This document shows, in pieces, positions 17,763 through 26,570 of a stretch of 64,000 nucleotides of DNA. The stretch is from Ilyomonas limi (GTDB taxonomy: Bacteria > Bacteroidota > Bacteroidia > Chitinophagales > Chitinophagaceae): NCBI RefSeq assembly GCF_005233845.1, contig NZ_SZQL01000005.1:62001-126000 (forward strand), written 5' to 3'. The translations under genes were made by a program, and so were the position numbers. Position 1 is the stretch's first letter, and each line of letters starts with the position of its first letter. Under the pieces are notes generated by a model. It was not told the DNA's origin. It ran no database searches and saw nothing but the letters and a program-made list of their open reading frames with translations.

Positions 17763-17987
17763 CTAATACCTATCCTTCCAAAAGTCCCATTCTCTTCCTA
17801 CTTTATCAAATGGATTGGGGAAGTTGCCTTCCAAAATAAGCAATACATTATGCAATGTGCAGCGCTTTTCATGTATATTGATAATACGAGGAAAGCTTTT
17901 TGCCAGTGCATTTTGCTTTACACCATCATTACACTTGTTAAAAGAAAGGGGCTGGTGATTATTGGCACCGTTTTGATACCATAAAGG
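17763..17987 (-). pseudogene. 5'-truncated coding remnant, unknown family
   Basis: The minus strand is open for 74 codons, with no start after the bounding TAA (17990-17988), and reads LWYQNGANNHQPLSFNK, then RIINIHEKRCTLHNVLLIL and NPFDKVGREWDFWKDRY before TAG at 17765. The tidy hydrophobic and charged pattern suggests a real protein C-terminus rather than noise. I do not recognise the family. It faces the HNH gene tail-to-tail, so the two may be debris of one accessory insertion. An overlapping plus-strand ORF (17736-17984) looks like its shadow. Confidence 0.35.
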
Positions 17988-18009
17988 TTAGTTATTAAAA
18001 TTAATTTTT

Positions 18010-18288
18010 ATGGAAAACAGAGCAAAAATGGAAGCAATGGATAAAATGCTTCGCGAACTGGAAGATTTAAAAAACAGCCAAACATCGGTTTTGAAAAAAA
18101 TAGCACAGATAGAAGCAGATAACATGAATGCAAACGTGGCTTTGCTAAACGAAGAATTGCCCGAAGTGCATGAACATGCTGATACCACCGTTGTTACTGT
18201 TACCCAGTTAATAGAAAAACTACAAACACACCGCGACGAGTTTGTAGCGAAATATAACCTGAATGCAGTAGAAGAAGAGACTGCATAA
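18010..18288 (+). CDS. small coiled-coil protein, unknown function
   Basis: A 92-residue, acidic and almost wholly helical product beginning MENRAKMEAMDKMLRELEDL. Heptad-like Leu/Ile spacing runs through about residues 8-45 and 60-80, suggesting a coiled coil. No signal peptide or membrane segment. It has its own terminator at 18298 and no operon partner. Codon use resembles the neighbouring genes. Function unknown. Confidence 0.65.
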   Translation: MENRAKMEAMDKMLRELEDLKNSQTSVLKKIAQIEADNMNANVALLNEELPEVHEHADTTVVTVTQLIEKLQTHRDEFVAKYNLNAVEEETA

Positions 18289-18297
18289 CTTTTTAAG

Positions 18298-18330
18298 ACA
18301 ATAAAGCAGCTATCCTGGTTGCTTTATTGT
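18298..18330 (+). terminator. intrinsic terminator
   Basis: A perfect 10-bp stem (ACAATAAAGC at 18298-18307 with 18321-18330), extendable by an A-T pair, and a T-rich tail, 10 bases after the coiled-coil gene stop. Confidence 0.6.
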
Positions 18331-18411
18331 TTGTTAGCACATTCCTTTTCATAACAACATCCATCATCAATTAAAAGGTATAATAACACTGATGCGCTAA
18401 GATTGTTGCAG

Positions 18412-18678
18412 TTAATTCATCGTATTCAACTCCGCATACGCCTTCAAAATCGCCATTTTCATCTTAAAAAAGAACTCGTAATGCTCATCTGTTTCATCTG
18501 GCACAAAAGGGGCGGAAATAAAGGGGTTGAAACATTTGGTGCCGCCGCTAAAACGCAGATGAAAAATAGTATGGGGGCAGGTGATACACAATTCACCTTC
18601 CGGCTCACCCTGTACAAAGAAATCGATAGTAGTATAGTTGTAATCAAATGAAAGCGCGTATTCAACAGGAAATTTCAT
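18412..18678 (-). CDS. conserved-looking small protein, unknown function
   Basis: An 88-residue protein starting MKFPVEYALSFDYNYTTIDF, with a plausible beta-rich N-terminal half and a helical C-terminus (EHYEFFFKMKMAILKAYAEL). Two closely spaced cysteines (ELCITCPH) and a later Cys are present, but there is no clear metal-site pattern. No signal peptide. It is single and opposite in direction to both neighbours. Overlapping frames on either strand look less protein-like. Confidence 0.6.
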   Translation of the reverse strand: MKFPVEYALSFDYNYTTIDFFVQGEPEGELCITCPHTIFHLRFSGGTKCFNPFISAPFVPDETDEHYEFFFKMKMAILKAYAELNTMN

Positions 18679-18776
18679 AATTGACAGGATTAGTAGATTG
18701 TGAATGAAGCAAAATAGCAGCCAAAAAGAGAGTTATATCCTGTTTACAACTACACTTTTCAGTTCCATCCTTTAGC

Positions 18777-18784
18777 TACATTTG
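18777..18784 (+). promoter_or_regulatory. TAnnTTTG -7 box of the outer-membrane barrel gene
   Basis: TACATTTG matches the consensus exactly and lies 17 bases before the ATG at 18802. The -33 element is weak (TTTTC rather than TTG). Confidence 0.4.
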
Positions 18785-18801
18785 TTGATAAACATAGCTG
18801 T

Positions 18802-19581
18802 ATGAGAAAGCGCTGTATCTTGTTGATGAGTATGCTTTTTACCTTCCCGCTTTTCAAAAGCGATGCACAAGACCTGCAAAATTATATTGGCATCAAGGGC
18901 GGTATTTCCATTCCCAATCTCACTGCAGGCAGCAACAATCCCATTAACACAAGCTTTCGTTCAAGACTTGGTCCGGATGCAGCTATCTTTTGGGAACAGG
19001 CTATTGCACCCAATTTCGCTATAGTGCCCGGTATAGCGTATTCTTCGCAGGGTGGCAAGCGTAATGGTTATCAGGCATTTCCTTTTCCGGAAGAATATGC
19101 GGGCTTTTTTCCGCCGGGTGAAGTGCCGGAGTACCTGTATGCTAATTTTGATAATGAAATAAAGCTGGATTATCTTATGCTGAATGTTCTTGCCAGATTC
19201 AACTGGCACTTAGGCGAATCTTCTCCGGTTATGCTGTATGCCGAAGTGGGACCTTTTGCCGGTTACCTTATTACTGCAAAGGATGTAGCCAGCGGTTCGG
19301 GCATTGTTTATAAAGACGCCCAAATGCAGGAGCCTTTGATTACCAGCGCTATTTCCTTTAATAATACAATGGACATCAAAGACCAGGCACACAAGGGTAA
19401 TGTTGGCGTTGCAGGCGATGTTGGGGTGGCGTATTACTTCCCCAGCGGCAAAATTTTTATAGAAGCTGGCGGCAACTATGGTATGCTAAACATTCAAAAA
19501 GACCCGGCAAACGGTAAAAACGGAATTGGCGCTCTTATTGGAAGGGTGGGTTATGCTTTTAGTTTGGGCCGGGGATATTGA
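18802..19581 (+). CDS. outer-membrane beta-barrel protein (PorT-like)
   Basis: A 259-residue protein with a signal peptide (MRKRCILLMSMLFTFPLF, cleavage near SDA-QD). The mature part begins LQNYIGIKGGISIPNLTAG and shows alternating hydrophobic/polar strands with Gly and aromatic residues (VMLYAEVGPFAGYLI, GDVGVAYYFPSGKIFIEAGG), ending GRVGYAFSLGRGY, the pattern of small 8-10-strand outer-membrane barrels of the OMP_b-brl_2/PorT type. Ligand or role unknown. It is monocistronic with its own probable promoter. Confidence 0.8.
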   Translation: MRKRCILLMSMLFTFPLFKSDAQDLQNYIGIKGGISIPNLTAGSNNPINTSFRSRLGPDAAIFWEQAIAPNFAIVPGIAYSSQGGKRNGYQAFPFPEEYAGFFPPGEVPEYLYANFDNEIKLDYLMLNVLARFNWHLGESSPVMLYAEVGPFAGYLITAKDVASGSGIVYKDAQMQEPLITSAISFNNTMDIKDQAHKGNVGVAGDVGVAYYFPSGKIFIEAGGNYGMLNIQKDPANGKNGIGALIGRVGYAFSLGRGY

Positions 19582-19797
19582 CAGTTTAATGTTGAGCTTA
19601 AAGAGCATGGCGCATATAAAGAGATACAAAGAAGAATAAGAATTATTCAATGGATGCTGCTTTTTATCCCGAAGTGCTCCATGAGCATCGCGTCATTTCG
19701 TACCATAGCTTGTACCTTAAGGCTTACATCTTGTAGCCTGTACCCTGACTTTTGTATCTTGAATCAGCAAATCTGCATCTTTTTATCAAAATTTTTC

Positions 19798-19828
19798 TTG
19801 GCTAAACAGTATAATGCCGTTACTTTTG
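19798..19828 (+). promoter_or_regulatory. Bacteroidota-type promoter of rpmE2
   Basis: TTG at 19798-19800, a 20-base spacer, then TACTTTTG at 19821-19828, nearly perfect against TTG-N19-TAnnTTTG. It would give a leader of about 50 bases before the ATG at 19885. Confidence 0.6.
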
Positions 19829-19884
19829 CGCTTCAAAAAATAATTATTCAGCACGGCAAAATCCGTGCGCTAAATAACAGTAAT

Positions 19885-20136
19885 ATGAAACAAGGTATCC
19901 ACCCCGACAAATACAGGCTCGTCATCTTCAGGGATATGAGTAATGGTCATGAATTTTTGAGCCGTTCCACTGCTGCCTCCAAAGAAACCAGTAAATGGGA
20001 AGATGGCAACGAATATCCGCTTATCAAGCTCGAAATATCGAATATGTCGCATCCCTTTTATACCGGGAAAAATATGTTGGTTGATACCGCCGGACGTATT
20101 GACAAATTCAACAAGCGCTACGCAAAAAATAAATAA
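19885..20136 (+). CDS. rpmE2: 50S ribosomal protein L31 type B
   Basis: An 83-residue type B L31 (the form without the zinc-binding CxxC): [41 protein letters not shown] and [13 protein letters not shown] match the family end to end. The frame is open upstream to 19654, but the ribosomal start is ATG 19885. L31 sits at the central protuberance and bridges the subunits. It is flanked by a good promoter and a textbook terminator, so it is monocistronic. Confidence 0.97.
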   Translation: MKQGIHPDKYRLVIFRDMSNGHEFLSRSTAASKETSKWEDGNEYPLIKLEISNMSHPFYTGKNMLVDTAGRIDKFNKRYAKNK

Positions 20137-20152
20137 CCTCTTTTTTCAACTA

Positions 20153-20181
20153 TCCCTCCGGCAAATCGCGGAGGGATTTTT
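20153..20181 (+). terminator. intrinsic terminator after rpmE2
   Basis: A perfect 8-bp GC-rich stem (TCCCTCCG at 20153-20160 with 20169-20176), an 8-base loop and a run of T residues, 16 bases after the stop codon. Confidence 0.88.
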
Positions 20182-20220
20182 GTTTACACCTTTTTCTTCC
20201 TTCGCAAAACCAAATCACCC

Positions 20221-21453
20221 ATGAGCAAAGCTACCAGCTATCCCAAAGACAAAATCAAAATTCTTTTTCTTGAAAACATCAGCGACCGTGCAGTACAGCG
20301 CTTTAAAGACGATGGTTACAGCAATGTAACCAAACTTACCCGCGCCATGCCCGAAGAAGAACTGATAGAAGCTATTAAAGATGTACACTTGTTAGGTATC
20401 CGTTCTAAAACGCAGGTAACGCCTGCCGTACTCGCCGCAGCCGAAAAGCTAATGGCCATTGGCTGTTTTTGCATTGGCGTAAACCAGGTAAACCTTAAAG
20501 AAGCTACGCGCAGGGGCATAGTGGTGTTTAATGCACCATACAGCAATACCCGCAGCGTGGCCGAACTGGTGATTGCCTTAGCAGTCATGCTTATCCGCCG
20601 CATACCCGATAAAAATAAAGCTGCTCACGAAGGCATCTGGATGAAGGAATCCAAAGGCAGCTTTGAATTGCGTGGCAAAACATTGGGTATTATTGGCTAC
20701 GGCAATATTGGCGCACAATTGAGTGTATTGGCAGAAGCATTTGGAATGCGCGTTATTTTTTATGATATTGAAACCAAACTGCCGTTAGGTAATGCAGTAG
20801 CCTGCAAAAGCCTGAAAGATGTGGTAAGCCAGGCAGATGTTGTTTCGCTGCACGTGCCCGAAACCGCACAAACCAAAAACCTCATTAATAAAAACAACCT
20901 CAAATATTTCAAAAAAGGAAGCATCCTCATCAATTATGCAAGAGGACAGGTGGTTGACCTGCCAGCATTGGCTAAAGCCCTGGAGGCTGGTGATTTGAGT
21001 GGTGCTGCTATAGATGTATATCCGTGGGAACCCGAGAAGAACGGCGATAAGTTTGAGACGCCATTGCAGGGTTTGCCCAATGTAATATTAACGCCACATA
21101 TCGGCGGCTCTACCGAAGAAGCCCAGCAAAATATTGGCGACGATGTAAGCGCCAAATTGTTTAACTATCTCGAAAGCGGCGTTACCAATGGTTCGCATAC
21201 AGTGCCTGCTCTTAGCCTGCCGCTGATAGAAGGTGCGCACCGCATTTTGCATATTCACAACAATGTGCCTGGTGTGTTAAGTGCTATCAACAGCCAGTTG
21301 GCTGAACATCATATCAATATTGTTGGGCAATATTTAACGACCAACGACAGCATAGGATATGTGGTGCTGGATGTGGATAAGCAACTCTCCAGCCAGGCAC
21401 TCGATTTGTTAAAAGGGGTAAAAGAAACGATTAAGGTGCGTATGTTATATTAA
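20221..21453 (+). CDS. serA: D-3-phosphoglycerate dehydrogenase
   Basis: First step of serine synthesis: NAD-dependent oxidation of 3-phosphoglycerate. The 410 residues equal E. coli SerA in length. Order: catalytic domain with FCIGVNQVNLKEATRRGI, Rossmann motif GIIGYGNIGAQ (about residue 158), catalytic Arg in NYARGQVVD, Glu in VYPWEPE, His in TPHIGGSTEEAQ, then a C-terminal ACT domain (HNNVPGVLSAINSQLAEH), the serine-binding feedback site in the family. It lies 85 bases after the rpmE2 stop and is followed by an A/T-rich hairpin. No other serine gene is adjacent. Confidence 0.97.
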   Translation: MSKATSYPKDKIKILFLENISDRAVQRFKDDGYSNVTKLTRAMPEEELIEAIKDVHLLGIRSKTQVTPAVLAAAEKLMAIGCFCIGVNQVNLKEATRRGIVVFNAPYSNTRSVAELVIALAVMLIRRIPDKNKAAHEGIWMKESKGSFELRGKTLGIIGYGNIGAQLSVLAEAFGMRVIFYDIETKLPLGNAVACKSLKDVVSQADVVSLHVPETAQTKNLINKNNLKYFKKGSILINYARGQVVDLPALAKALEAGDLSGAAIDVYPWEPEKNGDKFETPLQGLPNVILTPHIGGSTEEAQQNIGDDVSAKLFNYLESGVTNGSHTVPALSLPLIEGAHRILHIHNNVPGVLSAINSQLAEHHINIVGQYLTTNDSIGYVVLDVDKQLSSQALDLLKGVKETIKVRMLY

Positions 21454-21486
21454 ACAAAAGATTCAGGATAAAGTCTCATATAAGTA

Positions 21487-21514
21487 TATAGCTGTTAAAC
21501 TAATAACAGCTATA
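21487..21514 (+). terminator. probable terminator after serA
   Basis: A perfect 11-bp inverted repeat (TATAGCTGTTA at 21487-21497 with 21504-21514), a 6-base loop and a T-rich tail. The stem is A/T-rich, so it is weaker than the others nearby. Confidence 0.55.
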
Positions 21515-21542
21515 TTTACTTTCAGGCTATAAAAAGTTATAT

Positions 21543-22496
21543 ATGAAGAAACTTTTCACTATTTGTGCACTTTTCATGCTCACCGGCACATTTGCCCAAA
21601 CCAAGTTTGGCGCACTGCTCGACCCAGGTATGTTAGCCAATGCCAATGAGCATAAGGTTGATGTAGCAAAAAAACTGGGTATCAAAATAATAAGAGACCG
21701 CATTGTACTCACCAACCCGAAGGATAAACCATTGCTCAACACGGGCTTTGATGTGTTTATGAACATCAACTATGGCAATGTACAAGATAGGTCCGGAGAA
21801 AAATCGCCGGTTCCTTTTCCTACCGATTTAGATAATTACAAAAAATTGCTTACCAATGCAATCAATAGCTTCAAGGGTAAAAAGCCGGTAGTAATTGCTA
21901 TAGAAAACGAAGAAGACAATAGGATATACCACAGCGGTACACCGCAGGACTATCTCAATGAACTAAGAGCTGCTATACCCATTGTACATGCCGCCGGCAT
22001 AAAAGTAACCAATGCCGGTATTACCTGGCGCTCTATAACTTACCTGGTGTACAGCGATTTGTTGGATCAAGGTAAGCGTGCAGAGGCACAGGCATATATG
22101 AAAAGTACGCAGATGCCACTGGATAACCCAGGCTTAGCAAAAAAGCGGCAATTTGCAAAGGAAACCGTAGCTGCCTATAAAGATATGGATATTGACTACG
22201 TTAATTTTCACTGGTATAGCAAGAGCAATGATGTATCGGCTTTGAAAACAACAATTGAATACCTGAAACGCGTAACGGGCAAGCCGGTTATTACCAACGA
22301 AATTGGTCAGTATGACGATTCTCCCGAAACGGTGAAAGCAATTATACGCCTATGCCGCCAGGAGCAAATGCCGTATGTCATCTGGTACAGCGGACTTGGA
22401 AGAGGCCCGGGCAAAGCAGTTTCGTTGCAGGATATTAATGGTGTGCTGAAGCCTAACGGAGAAGCTTTTAAAGAAGCCGTTGCAGAACAAAACTAA
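21543..22496 (+). CDS. secreted TIM-barrel glycoside hydrolase-like protein
   Basis: A 317-residue protein with a signal peptide (MKKLFTICALFMLTGTFAQ). The mature part has the (beta/alpha)8 features of clan GH-A enzymes: VVIAIENEEDNR carries an Asn-Glu pair at the acid/base position, YVNFHWYSKS a strand-6 aromatic/His segment, and PVITNEIGQYDD the likely nucleophile Glu. No GH family is certain and no carbohydrate-binding or T9SS tail is present. A polysaccharide or glycoside substrate is inferred. Its end abuts the upstream region of the esterase, and the two may belong to one secreted set. Confidence 0.75.
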   Translation: MKKLFTICALFMLTGTFAQTKFGALLDPGMLANANEHKVDVAKKLGIKIIRDRIVLTNPKDKPLLNTGFDVFMNINYGNVQDRSGEKSPVPFPTDLDNYKKLLTNAINSFKGKKPVVIAIENEEDNRIYHSGTPQDYLNELRAAIPIVHAAGIKVTNAGITWRSITYLVYSDLLDQGKRAEAQAYMKSTQMPLDNPGLAKKRQFAKETVAAYKDMDIDYVNFHWYSKSNDVSALKTTIEYLKRVTGKPVITNEIGQYDDSPETVKAIIRLCRQEQMPYVIWYSGLGRGPGKAVSLQDINGVLKPNGEAFKEAVAEQN

Positions 22497-22513
22497 TAAT
22501 ACAATACACCTTA

Positions 22514-22521
22514 TACCTTTG
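22514..22521 (+). promoter_or_regulatory. possible -7 box upstream of the esterase
   Basis: TACCTTTG matches TAnnTTTG and lies 95 bases before ATG 22609. No TTG is found at the usual spacing. The leader would contain a short hairpin (CCTGC/GCAGG, 22564-22579). Confidence 0.35.
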
Positions 22522-22608
22522 CTTCTAAGCTTACCTTTTATTCCCTATCTATACTATCACAGGCCTGCTCAAAAGCAGGTTTGTGACTTAATGACAAAAC
22601 GTTTGTTC

Positions 22609-23532
22609 ATGAAATATTTGTTGTACGCTCTTATCTTTATTACGCTCTTTAGTGCCTGCCAAAGAATATTAAACCGGGGTGGCGGTCATTTGCCTACCGG
22701 CAAAAATACACGCAACAGCGCACCAACAGGCGAAGAAACTGACCTGGTAAAAGAGGCGAGCATAAAAAGATATTTCCTGAATGTAAACGGAGACAACCGC
22801 ACTTTTTTGGTGCAGTTGCCCAAGGGATATGACCCGTCGCAAACCTACCCGGTTATCTTTTTCTTTCATTCCATCCATGGTCATGATACCGGCTGGATAA
22901 AGAACCGCGGCGTTAATGAGTATGTAGATAAATATAAATATATAGCAGTATATGGGCAGGGTGCTAATGGTGGTGTTTGGAACATTGGTGGTTATTATCC
23001 ATTGAAAAAAGTAAGTGAACCCAATTATGTAATGGAGATGTATAACTGGCTGAAGCAAAATACCAAAATAGATGCACGCCGCGTGTATGCTGTAGGTACT
23101 TCCAATGGGGCTTTGCTGGCGCACTATTTAGCTATTCAAACCAACATTTTTGCTGCTATCGTACCCATTTCCGGCTCGTTATATACCGATGAAATGAAAT
23201 CCAATGCGCAGCCAACAGCGGTATTGCAGATACATGGCATGCAGGACAGAACTATACCTTACAATGGCGGTTTTACCAAATATCAATATACTTTTTTAAG
23301 TGCCGAAAACTCTGTACAAACCTGGGCAGAAACGAATGGCTGTAATGCACAGCCAACAGTTACCAACCTGCTGGGCGGCAAAGTAACTGCACGCAGCTAC
23401 ACTAACTGTAAAAGCGGCAAGCCAGCTATTCTGTACAGCATTTCCGGCGCTGCGCATAAAGTTGCGGATAGTATTGATTTGGACTGGCTGTTTGACCAGG
23501 TGTTTAGCTTTTTAGCTAAGAATGAAAGGTGA
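22609..23532 (+). CDS. lipoprotein esterase, PHB-depolymerase/feruloyl esterase-like
   Basis: An alpha/beta hydrolase of about 307 residues. MKYLLYALIFITLFSAC is a lipoprotein signal with its lipobox Cys at residue 17, so 22609 is chosen; 22591 (MTKRLF...) is also possible, and 22480 is only the frame opening. The catalytic triad is visible: Ser in the nucleophile elbow VGTSNGALLAHYL, Asp in LQIHGMQDRTIPY, His in GAAHKVADS. VIFFFHSIHGHD supplies the oxyanion region. It resembles extracellular PHB depolymerase/LpqC-type esterases that cut polyesters or acylated polysaccharides. Lipid anchoring in the envelope is inferred from the lipobox. Confidence 0.82.
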   Translation: MKYLLYALIFITLFSACQRILNRGGGHLPTGKNTRNSAPTGEETDLVKEASIKRYFLNVNGDNRTFLVQLPKGYDPSQTYPVIFFFHSIHGHDTGWIKNRGVNEYVDKYKYIAVYGQGANGGVWNIGGYYPLKKVSEPNYVMEMYNWLKQNTKIDARRVYAVGTSNGALLAHYLAIQTNIFAAIVPISGSLYTDEMKSNAQPTAVLQIHGMQDRTIPYNGGFTKYQYTFLSAENSVQTWAETNGCNAQPTVTNLLGGKVTARSYTNCKSGKPAILYSISGAAHKVADSIDLDWLFDQVFSFLAKNER

Positions 23533-23579
23533 TAGTTGGGCAATTTTTGATGGCGGTTTTTAGCTGAAGAATAAAATTG

Positions 23580-23618
23580 AAAAGGACACAACGATAGAAT
23601 ATGGTTGCGTCCTTTTTT
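23580..23618. terminator. bidirectional terminator between convergent genes
   Basis: A 13-bp stem with one mismatch (23580-23592 with 23604-23616), an 11-base loop, A-rich on one side and T-rich on the other. It lies between the esterase stop (23532) and the minus-strand isomerase stop (23626) and can serve both. Confidence 0.8.
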
Positions 23619-23625
23619 ATTGCTA

Positions 23626-24495
23626 TCAAGCCTGCAATTGATGAATATACGTTGCACTATCTTTTAAATTATCTAAATCCATTTCTATAAAAAAGTTTTG
23701 TACGCCGCCTGTTTTTGCAGCAGCAAAAAATGCTTTCCAGTCAATTATCCCTTGCCCAACAGGCACTTGCTTTTTATCGGCAGTCCAGTCGGATAAATGC
23801 GAGGAGATAAACCTTCCGGGATATTTTTTGAAATAATCAGCAGCTTTATAGCCAAGATTGATGACTTCTGTCTGAAACTGCATCTTCACCAGATCGGAAT
23901 CAAACCGCTGCATCAACGCATCATAAATTAACTGGCCATCCAGTGTTGCAAATTCAAATTCATGATTATGAAACCCTGCCTGCATGCCGGCTTTTTTTAT
24001 TTTTTCTGCTGCTTTATTCAGTTTATCGGCAGCGGCATAATAATCATTAATAGTAGCCGTTTTTGGCAGCCAGAATGTAGAGCAAATCATTTGTGTAAGC
24101 CCTAATCCTTGCGCAAATTCAATGCGGTCGTCTATATTATTGTCATCAAATTCACCAAAACCAAAATGGCAGCTTGGACAACTCAAACCCGCATCATTAA
24201 TGATGCTGCGCATATCGGAAGTTTTTATATTTACCAACGGCCCATAACCAATTTGTGCATAGCCTTTAGGGGAGCACATCTCTGTTAATTGGTAGCCTTG
24301 GGCTGCCATCATTTTTAATGTGCCTGCAAAATCTTTTGCCAATATATCCCGTATTGGAAAAGTTTGAAAGCCTATGGGCATCTTTGCGGCTGCGGCACCT
24401 GCAAACACCTGTTTGGGTATTTGCGATAAAACCAAAGCTGCGCCTGCACCTAACGTTGCTTTGGTTAGGAATGATCTCCGGTTCATTATTTTCAT
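23626..24495 (-). CDS. exported sugar phosphate isomerase/epimerase-like TIM-barrel protein
   Basis: A 289-residue AP-endonuclease-2/xylose-isomerase-like barrel. The N-terminus MKIMNRRSFLTKATLGAGAA is a twin-arginine-type signal, so it is probably exported folded. Core segments: IGFQTFPIRD, AGMQAGFHNHEFEF (metal-ligand His/Glu), KMQFQTEVINLGYKAADYFK, ISSHLSDW and FFIEMDL. Family members isomerise or epimerise sugars, or act on keto-sugars with a partner dehydrogenase. It lies 75 bases downstream of the Gfo/Idh/MocA gene in the same direction, a pairing common in Bacteroidota, so they probably act on one substrate. Confidence 0.85.
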   Translation of the reverse strand: MKIMNRRSFLTKATLGAGAALVLSQIPKQVFAGAAAAKMPIGFQTFPIRDILAKDFAGTLKMMAAQGYQLTEMCSPKGYAQIGYGPLVNIKTSDMRSIINDAGLSCPSCHFGFGEFDDNNIDDRIEFAQGLGLTQMICSTFWLPKTATINDYYAAADKLNKAAEKIKKAGMQAGFHNHEFEFATLDGQLIYDALMQRFDSDLVKMQFQTEVINLGYKAADYFKKYPGRFISSHLSDWTADKKQVPVGQGIIDWKAFFAAAKTGGVQNFFIEMDLDNLKDSATYIHQLQA

Positions 24496-24570
24496 GGCTG
24501 GTTATTTTTAATACATTTACATGATAACTTACTTGCAGAAAAACTACTCCATACAATTGTTCAGTACGCT

Positions 24571-26169
24571 TTAAATACTTGCAGGGTCCCAGCCTTGCCT
24601 GTATTCGCGACTTAGGTATTTATTTGCTTCCGGCACATTCGTGATTTTCATATTGGCAGCATCGTATTTTAATAAACGGTTTGCCCGTAAGGCAGCCGCA
24701 TATAAGTTAACAGCTTCGGTAATATATTCTGCTTCAGAAAAATTTCCAGGATATTGCCTGCCGGTTTTACATGCCTGTACAAATAAGGATAAAGCTGCCA
24801 ATGCCTGTTGCCCCTCGTTCTGATTGTCGGCGGAGGAACTGACTAACTTATCCATTTTTTTACCTGAAATAATCTGCGGATCCTGCACGTTAAAACCTGC
24901 TAATATTTTCCCTTCTTCTCCAACGAACATCATTCCTTCTGCAGGCAATTCCTTACCATCGTTTGCCAGCTCTTCCGGTATTTCGGGGCGCATACCACCA
25001 TCGTACCAGTATAAATCAACAGGTCCTCGGTTGCTATTGGCCGGATATTTAAATCGCACGGTGCTTGCCATAGGAAATGAAAAGTCGTTATTCACCCGAA
25101 AAGGAACAGCGCCATTGAAGTCGCAAACATGGCTGCGATGCGGCTCAACAATAGTGGGAGATGTTAATTGCAAAGCATTGAAAACAGTCCATAAACTATA
25201 ATGCCCCATATCGGCCATAGAGCCACCGCCGAAGTCGTACCATCCCCTGAACACCATATTGGTATAGTTGGGGTGATAGGGGCGGTCTGCTTCGGGGCCA
25301 AGCCAGAGATCCCAATTAAACCCTTGCGGCACCTGCGGCTTGTCTGTTGGCAACTCAGGATATTGCGGCCACACCGGGCGGTTCGTCCAGTTATGTACTT
25401 CGGTGAGTTTGCCAATAGCACCACCCTTAATCCAGGCCATCACCTGCTCCATAGAACCATTGTAATCCCACGGTATTAAATGTGTAATAACTTTAGGATT
25501 GTTGCGCGCCATTTCAATTAATTTCTTTCCTTCTGTTAAACGGTTTGAGATGGGTTTGTGTACCAATACATGTTTCCCTCTTTTGATGGCGGCCATTGAA
25601 AGCACGCCATGCAGGTGATCTGGTGTCATGATCTTTACTGCATCGAGGTCTTTTTCTTTATCCAACAATTCACGGGCATCTTCATAAGCCGTACAGCCTT
25701 TAAACTTTTCATTAGAACGAACATTGGCGTAATACGTATCCACAATATCTTTTCCGTTATCCCTTCCACCGGGAATAACGTTATCGCCACCGGGCATCCA
25801 ATCCGGCTTTTTGATAGCTTTGCGAATTTCATCTCTCAGATAAGTAGTACCCCAATCGCGATAGCCAATTGCTTCTTTGTTAGGATCACAAACGGCTACT
25901 ACTTGTATTTCGGGTGCTGACAGCAGCGGCAATAATTCTCTGATGCCTTGCGTACCCACACCTATATACGCCAGCGTAACTTTATCGCTTGGAGGTATAA
26001 AACCCTTGCCTAACACATGCCTTGGAATAATGGTAAAGGCTAAAGCTGCAGAGGCAGTAAGCTCCACAAATTTGCGACGATGCATTCCGTTGTTGTTTGC
26101 AGGATCTGTTTCGCTTTTTTCATTGGAAATAGCAGTGATTTCAACGTTTGGTTCAGTTTCTTTTTTCAT
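24571..26169 (-). CDS. exported Gfo/Idh/MocA family oxidoreductase
   Basis: An NAD(P)-dependent sugar/inositol-type oxidoreductase, 532 residues. The Rossmann motif is AYIGVGTQGIRELL followed by VVAVCDPN; the EKP-type motif appears as VLVHKPISNRL; DFGGGSMADMGHY corresponds to the conserved Gly-rich active-site segment. A Tat-like signal MHRRKFVELTASAALAF begins at residue 29; the 28 residues before it are unusual, so ATG 26085 is a credible alternative start. The large C-terminal part matches the GFO_IDH_MocA C-terminal fold. It heads an operon with the downstream isomerase. The exported location suggests action on sugars in the periplasm, by inference. Confidence 0.88.
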   Translation of the reverse strand: MKKETEPNVEITAISNEKSETDPANNNGMHRRKFVELTASAALAFTIIPRHVLGKGFIPPSDKVTLAYIGVGTQGIRELLPLLSAPEIQVVAVCDPNKEAIGYRDWGTTYLRDEIRKAIKKPDWMPGGDNVIPGGRDNGKDIVDTYYANVRSNEKFKGCTAYEDARELLDKEKDLDAVKIMTPDHLHGVLSMAAIKRGKHVLVHKPISNRLTEGKKLIEMARNNPKVITHLIPWDYNGSMEQVMAWIKGGAIGKLTEVHNWTNRPVWPQYPELPTDKPQVPQGFNWDLWLGPEADRPYHPNYTNMVFRGWYDFGGGSMADMGHYSLWTVFNALQLTSPTIVEPHRSHVCDFNGAVPFRVNNDFSFPMASTVRFKYPANSNRGPVDLYWYDGGMRPEIPEELANDGKELPAEGMMFVGEEGKILAGFNVQDPQIISGKKMDKLVSSSADNQNEGQQALAALSLFVQACKTGRQYPGNFSEAEYITEAVNLYAAALRANRLLKYDAANMKITNVPEANKYLSREYRQGWDPASI

Positions 26170-26570
26170 ACGGCAGTTTAATGATTAATGAGGAACTTAA
26201 ATGTACAACGCATTTTGATATACGTGTTTGCTATAAATAACCACCATTGCTGAATAATGAACATGCGGCGTGTTTTTTGGCAGTGCAGAAAGCTTTATAT
26301 TGATACTTTAATAGAAGGTGCACCTATCTTCTAACCTTCATATTGCAGCATATCTATTACAACAGTTTTAAAACGGGTAGGTACAAGCATTAGATACATC
26401 AGTTGAATTTATAGCGATAAATAATTATAGGTATAAAAGTTTGAAAGATTAAGTCAGCTCAGAATAAGTAATAGCTGTTTTACATTGAGCTTTGTTGTAA
26501 CCGCTGCCACTTTTTACACCGCAACTAATGTTTAAAAATAAGTTTATCTTCGGTAAAACTAATTGCAGCC
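26170..26570. other. divergent intergenic region
   Basis: 401 bases between two divergent genes. No ORF or stable hairpin stands out. TATCTTCG at 26545-26552, a one-base variant of the -7 consensus, lies 18 bases before the plus-strand gene and may be its promoter. A TTGTACATTTAAG string near 26205 on the minus strand could serve the oxidoreductase. Confidence 0.3.

Noticed and set aside
17736-17984. 82-codon plus-strand ORF after the HNH gene
   Set aside because: It overlaps the more protein-like minus-strand remnant, starts inside a probable terminator hairpin and has no recognisable pattern.
19654-19884. Long N-terminal extension of the L31 frame
   Set aside because: The extension is Cys/Leu-rich noise, and a near-consensus promoter lies within it; type B L31 starts at [10 protein letters not shown].
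22564-22579. CCTGC/GCAGG hairpin before the esterase as a riboswitch or attenuator
   Set aside because: Only five base pairs with no conserved aptamer-like context; too little to call regulatory.
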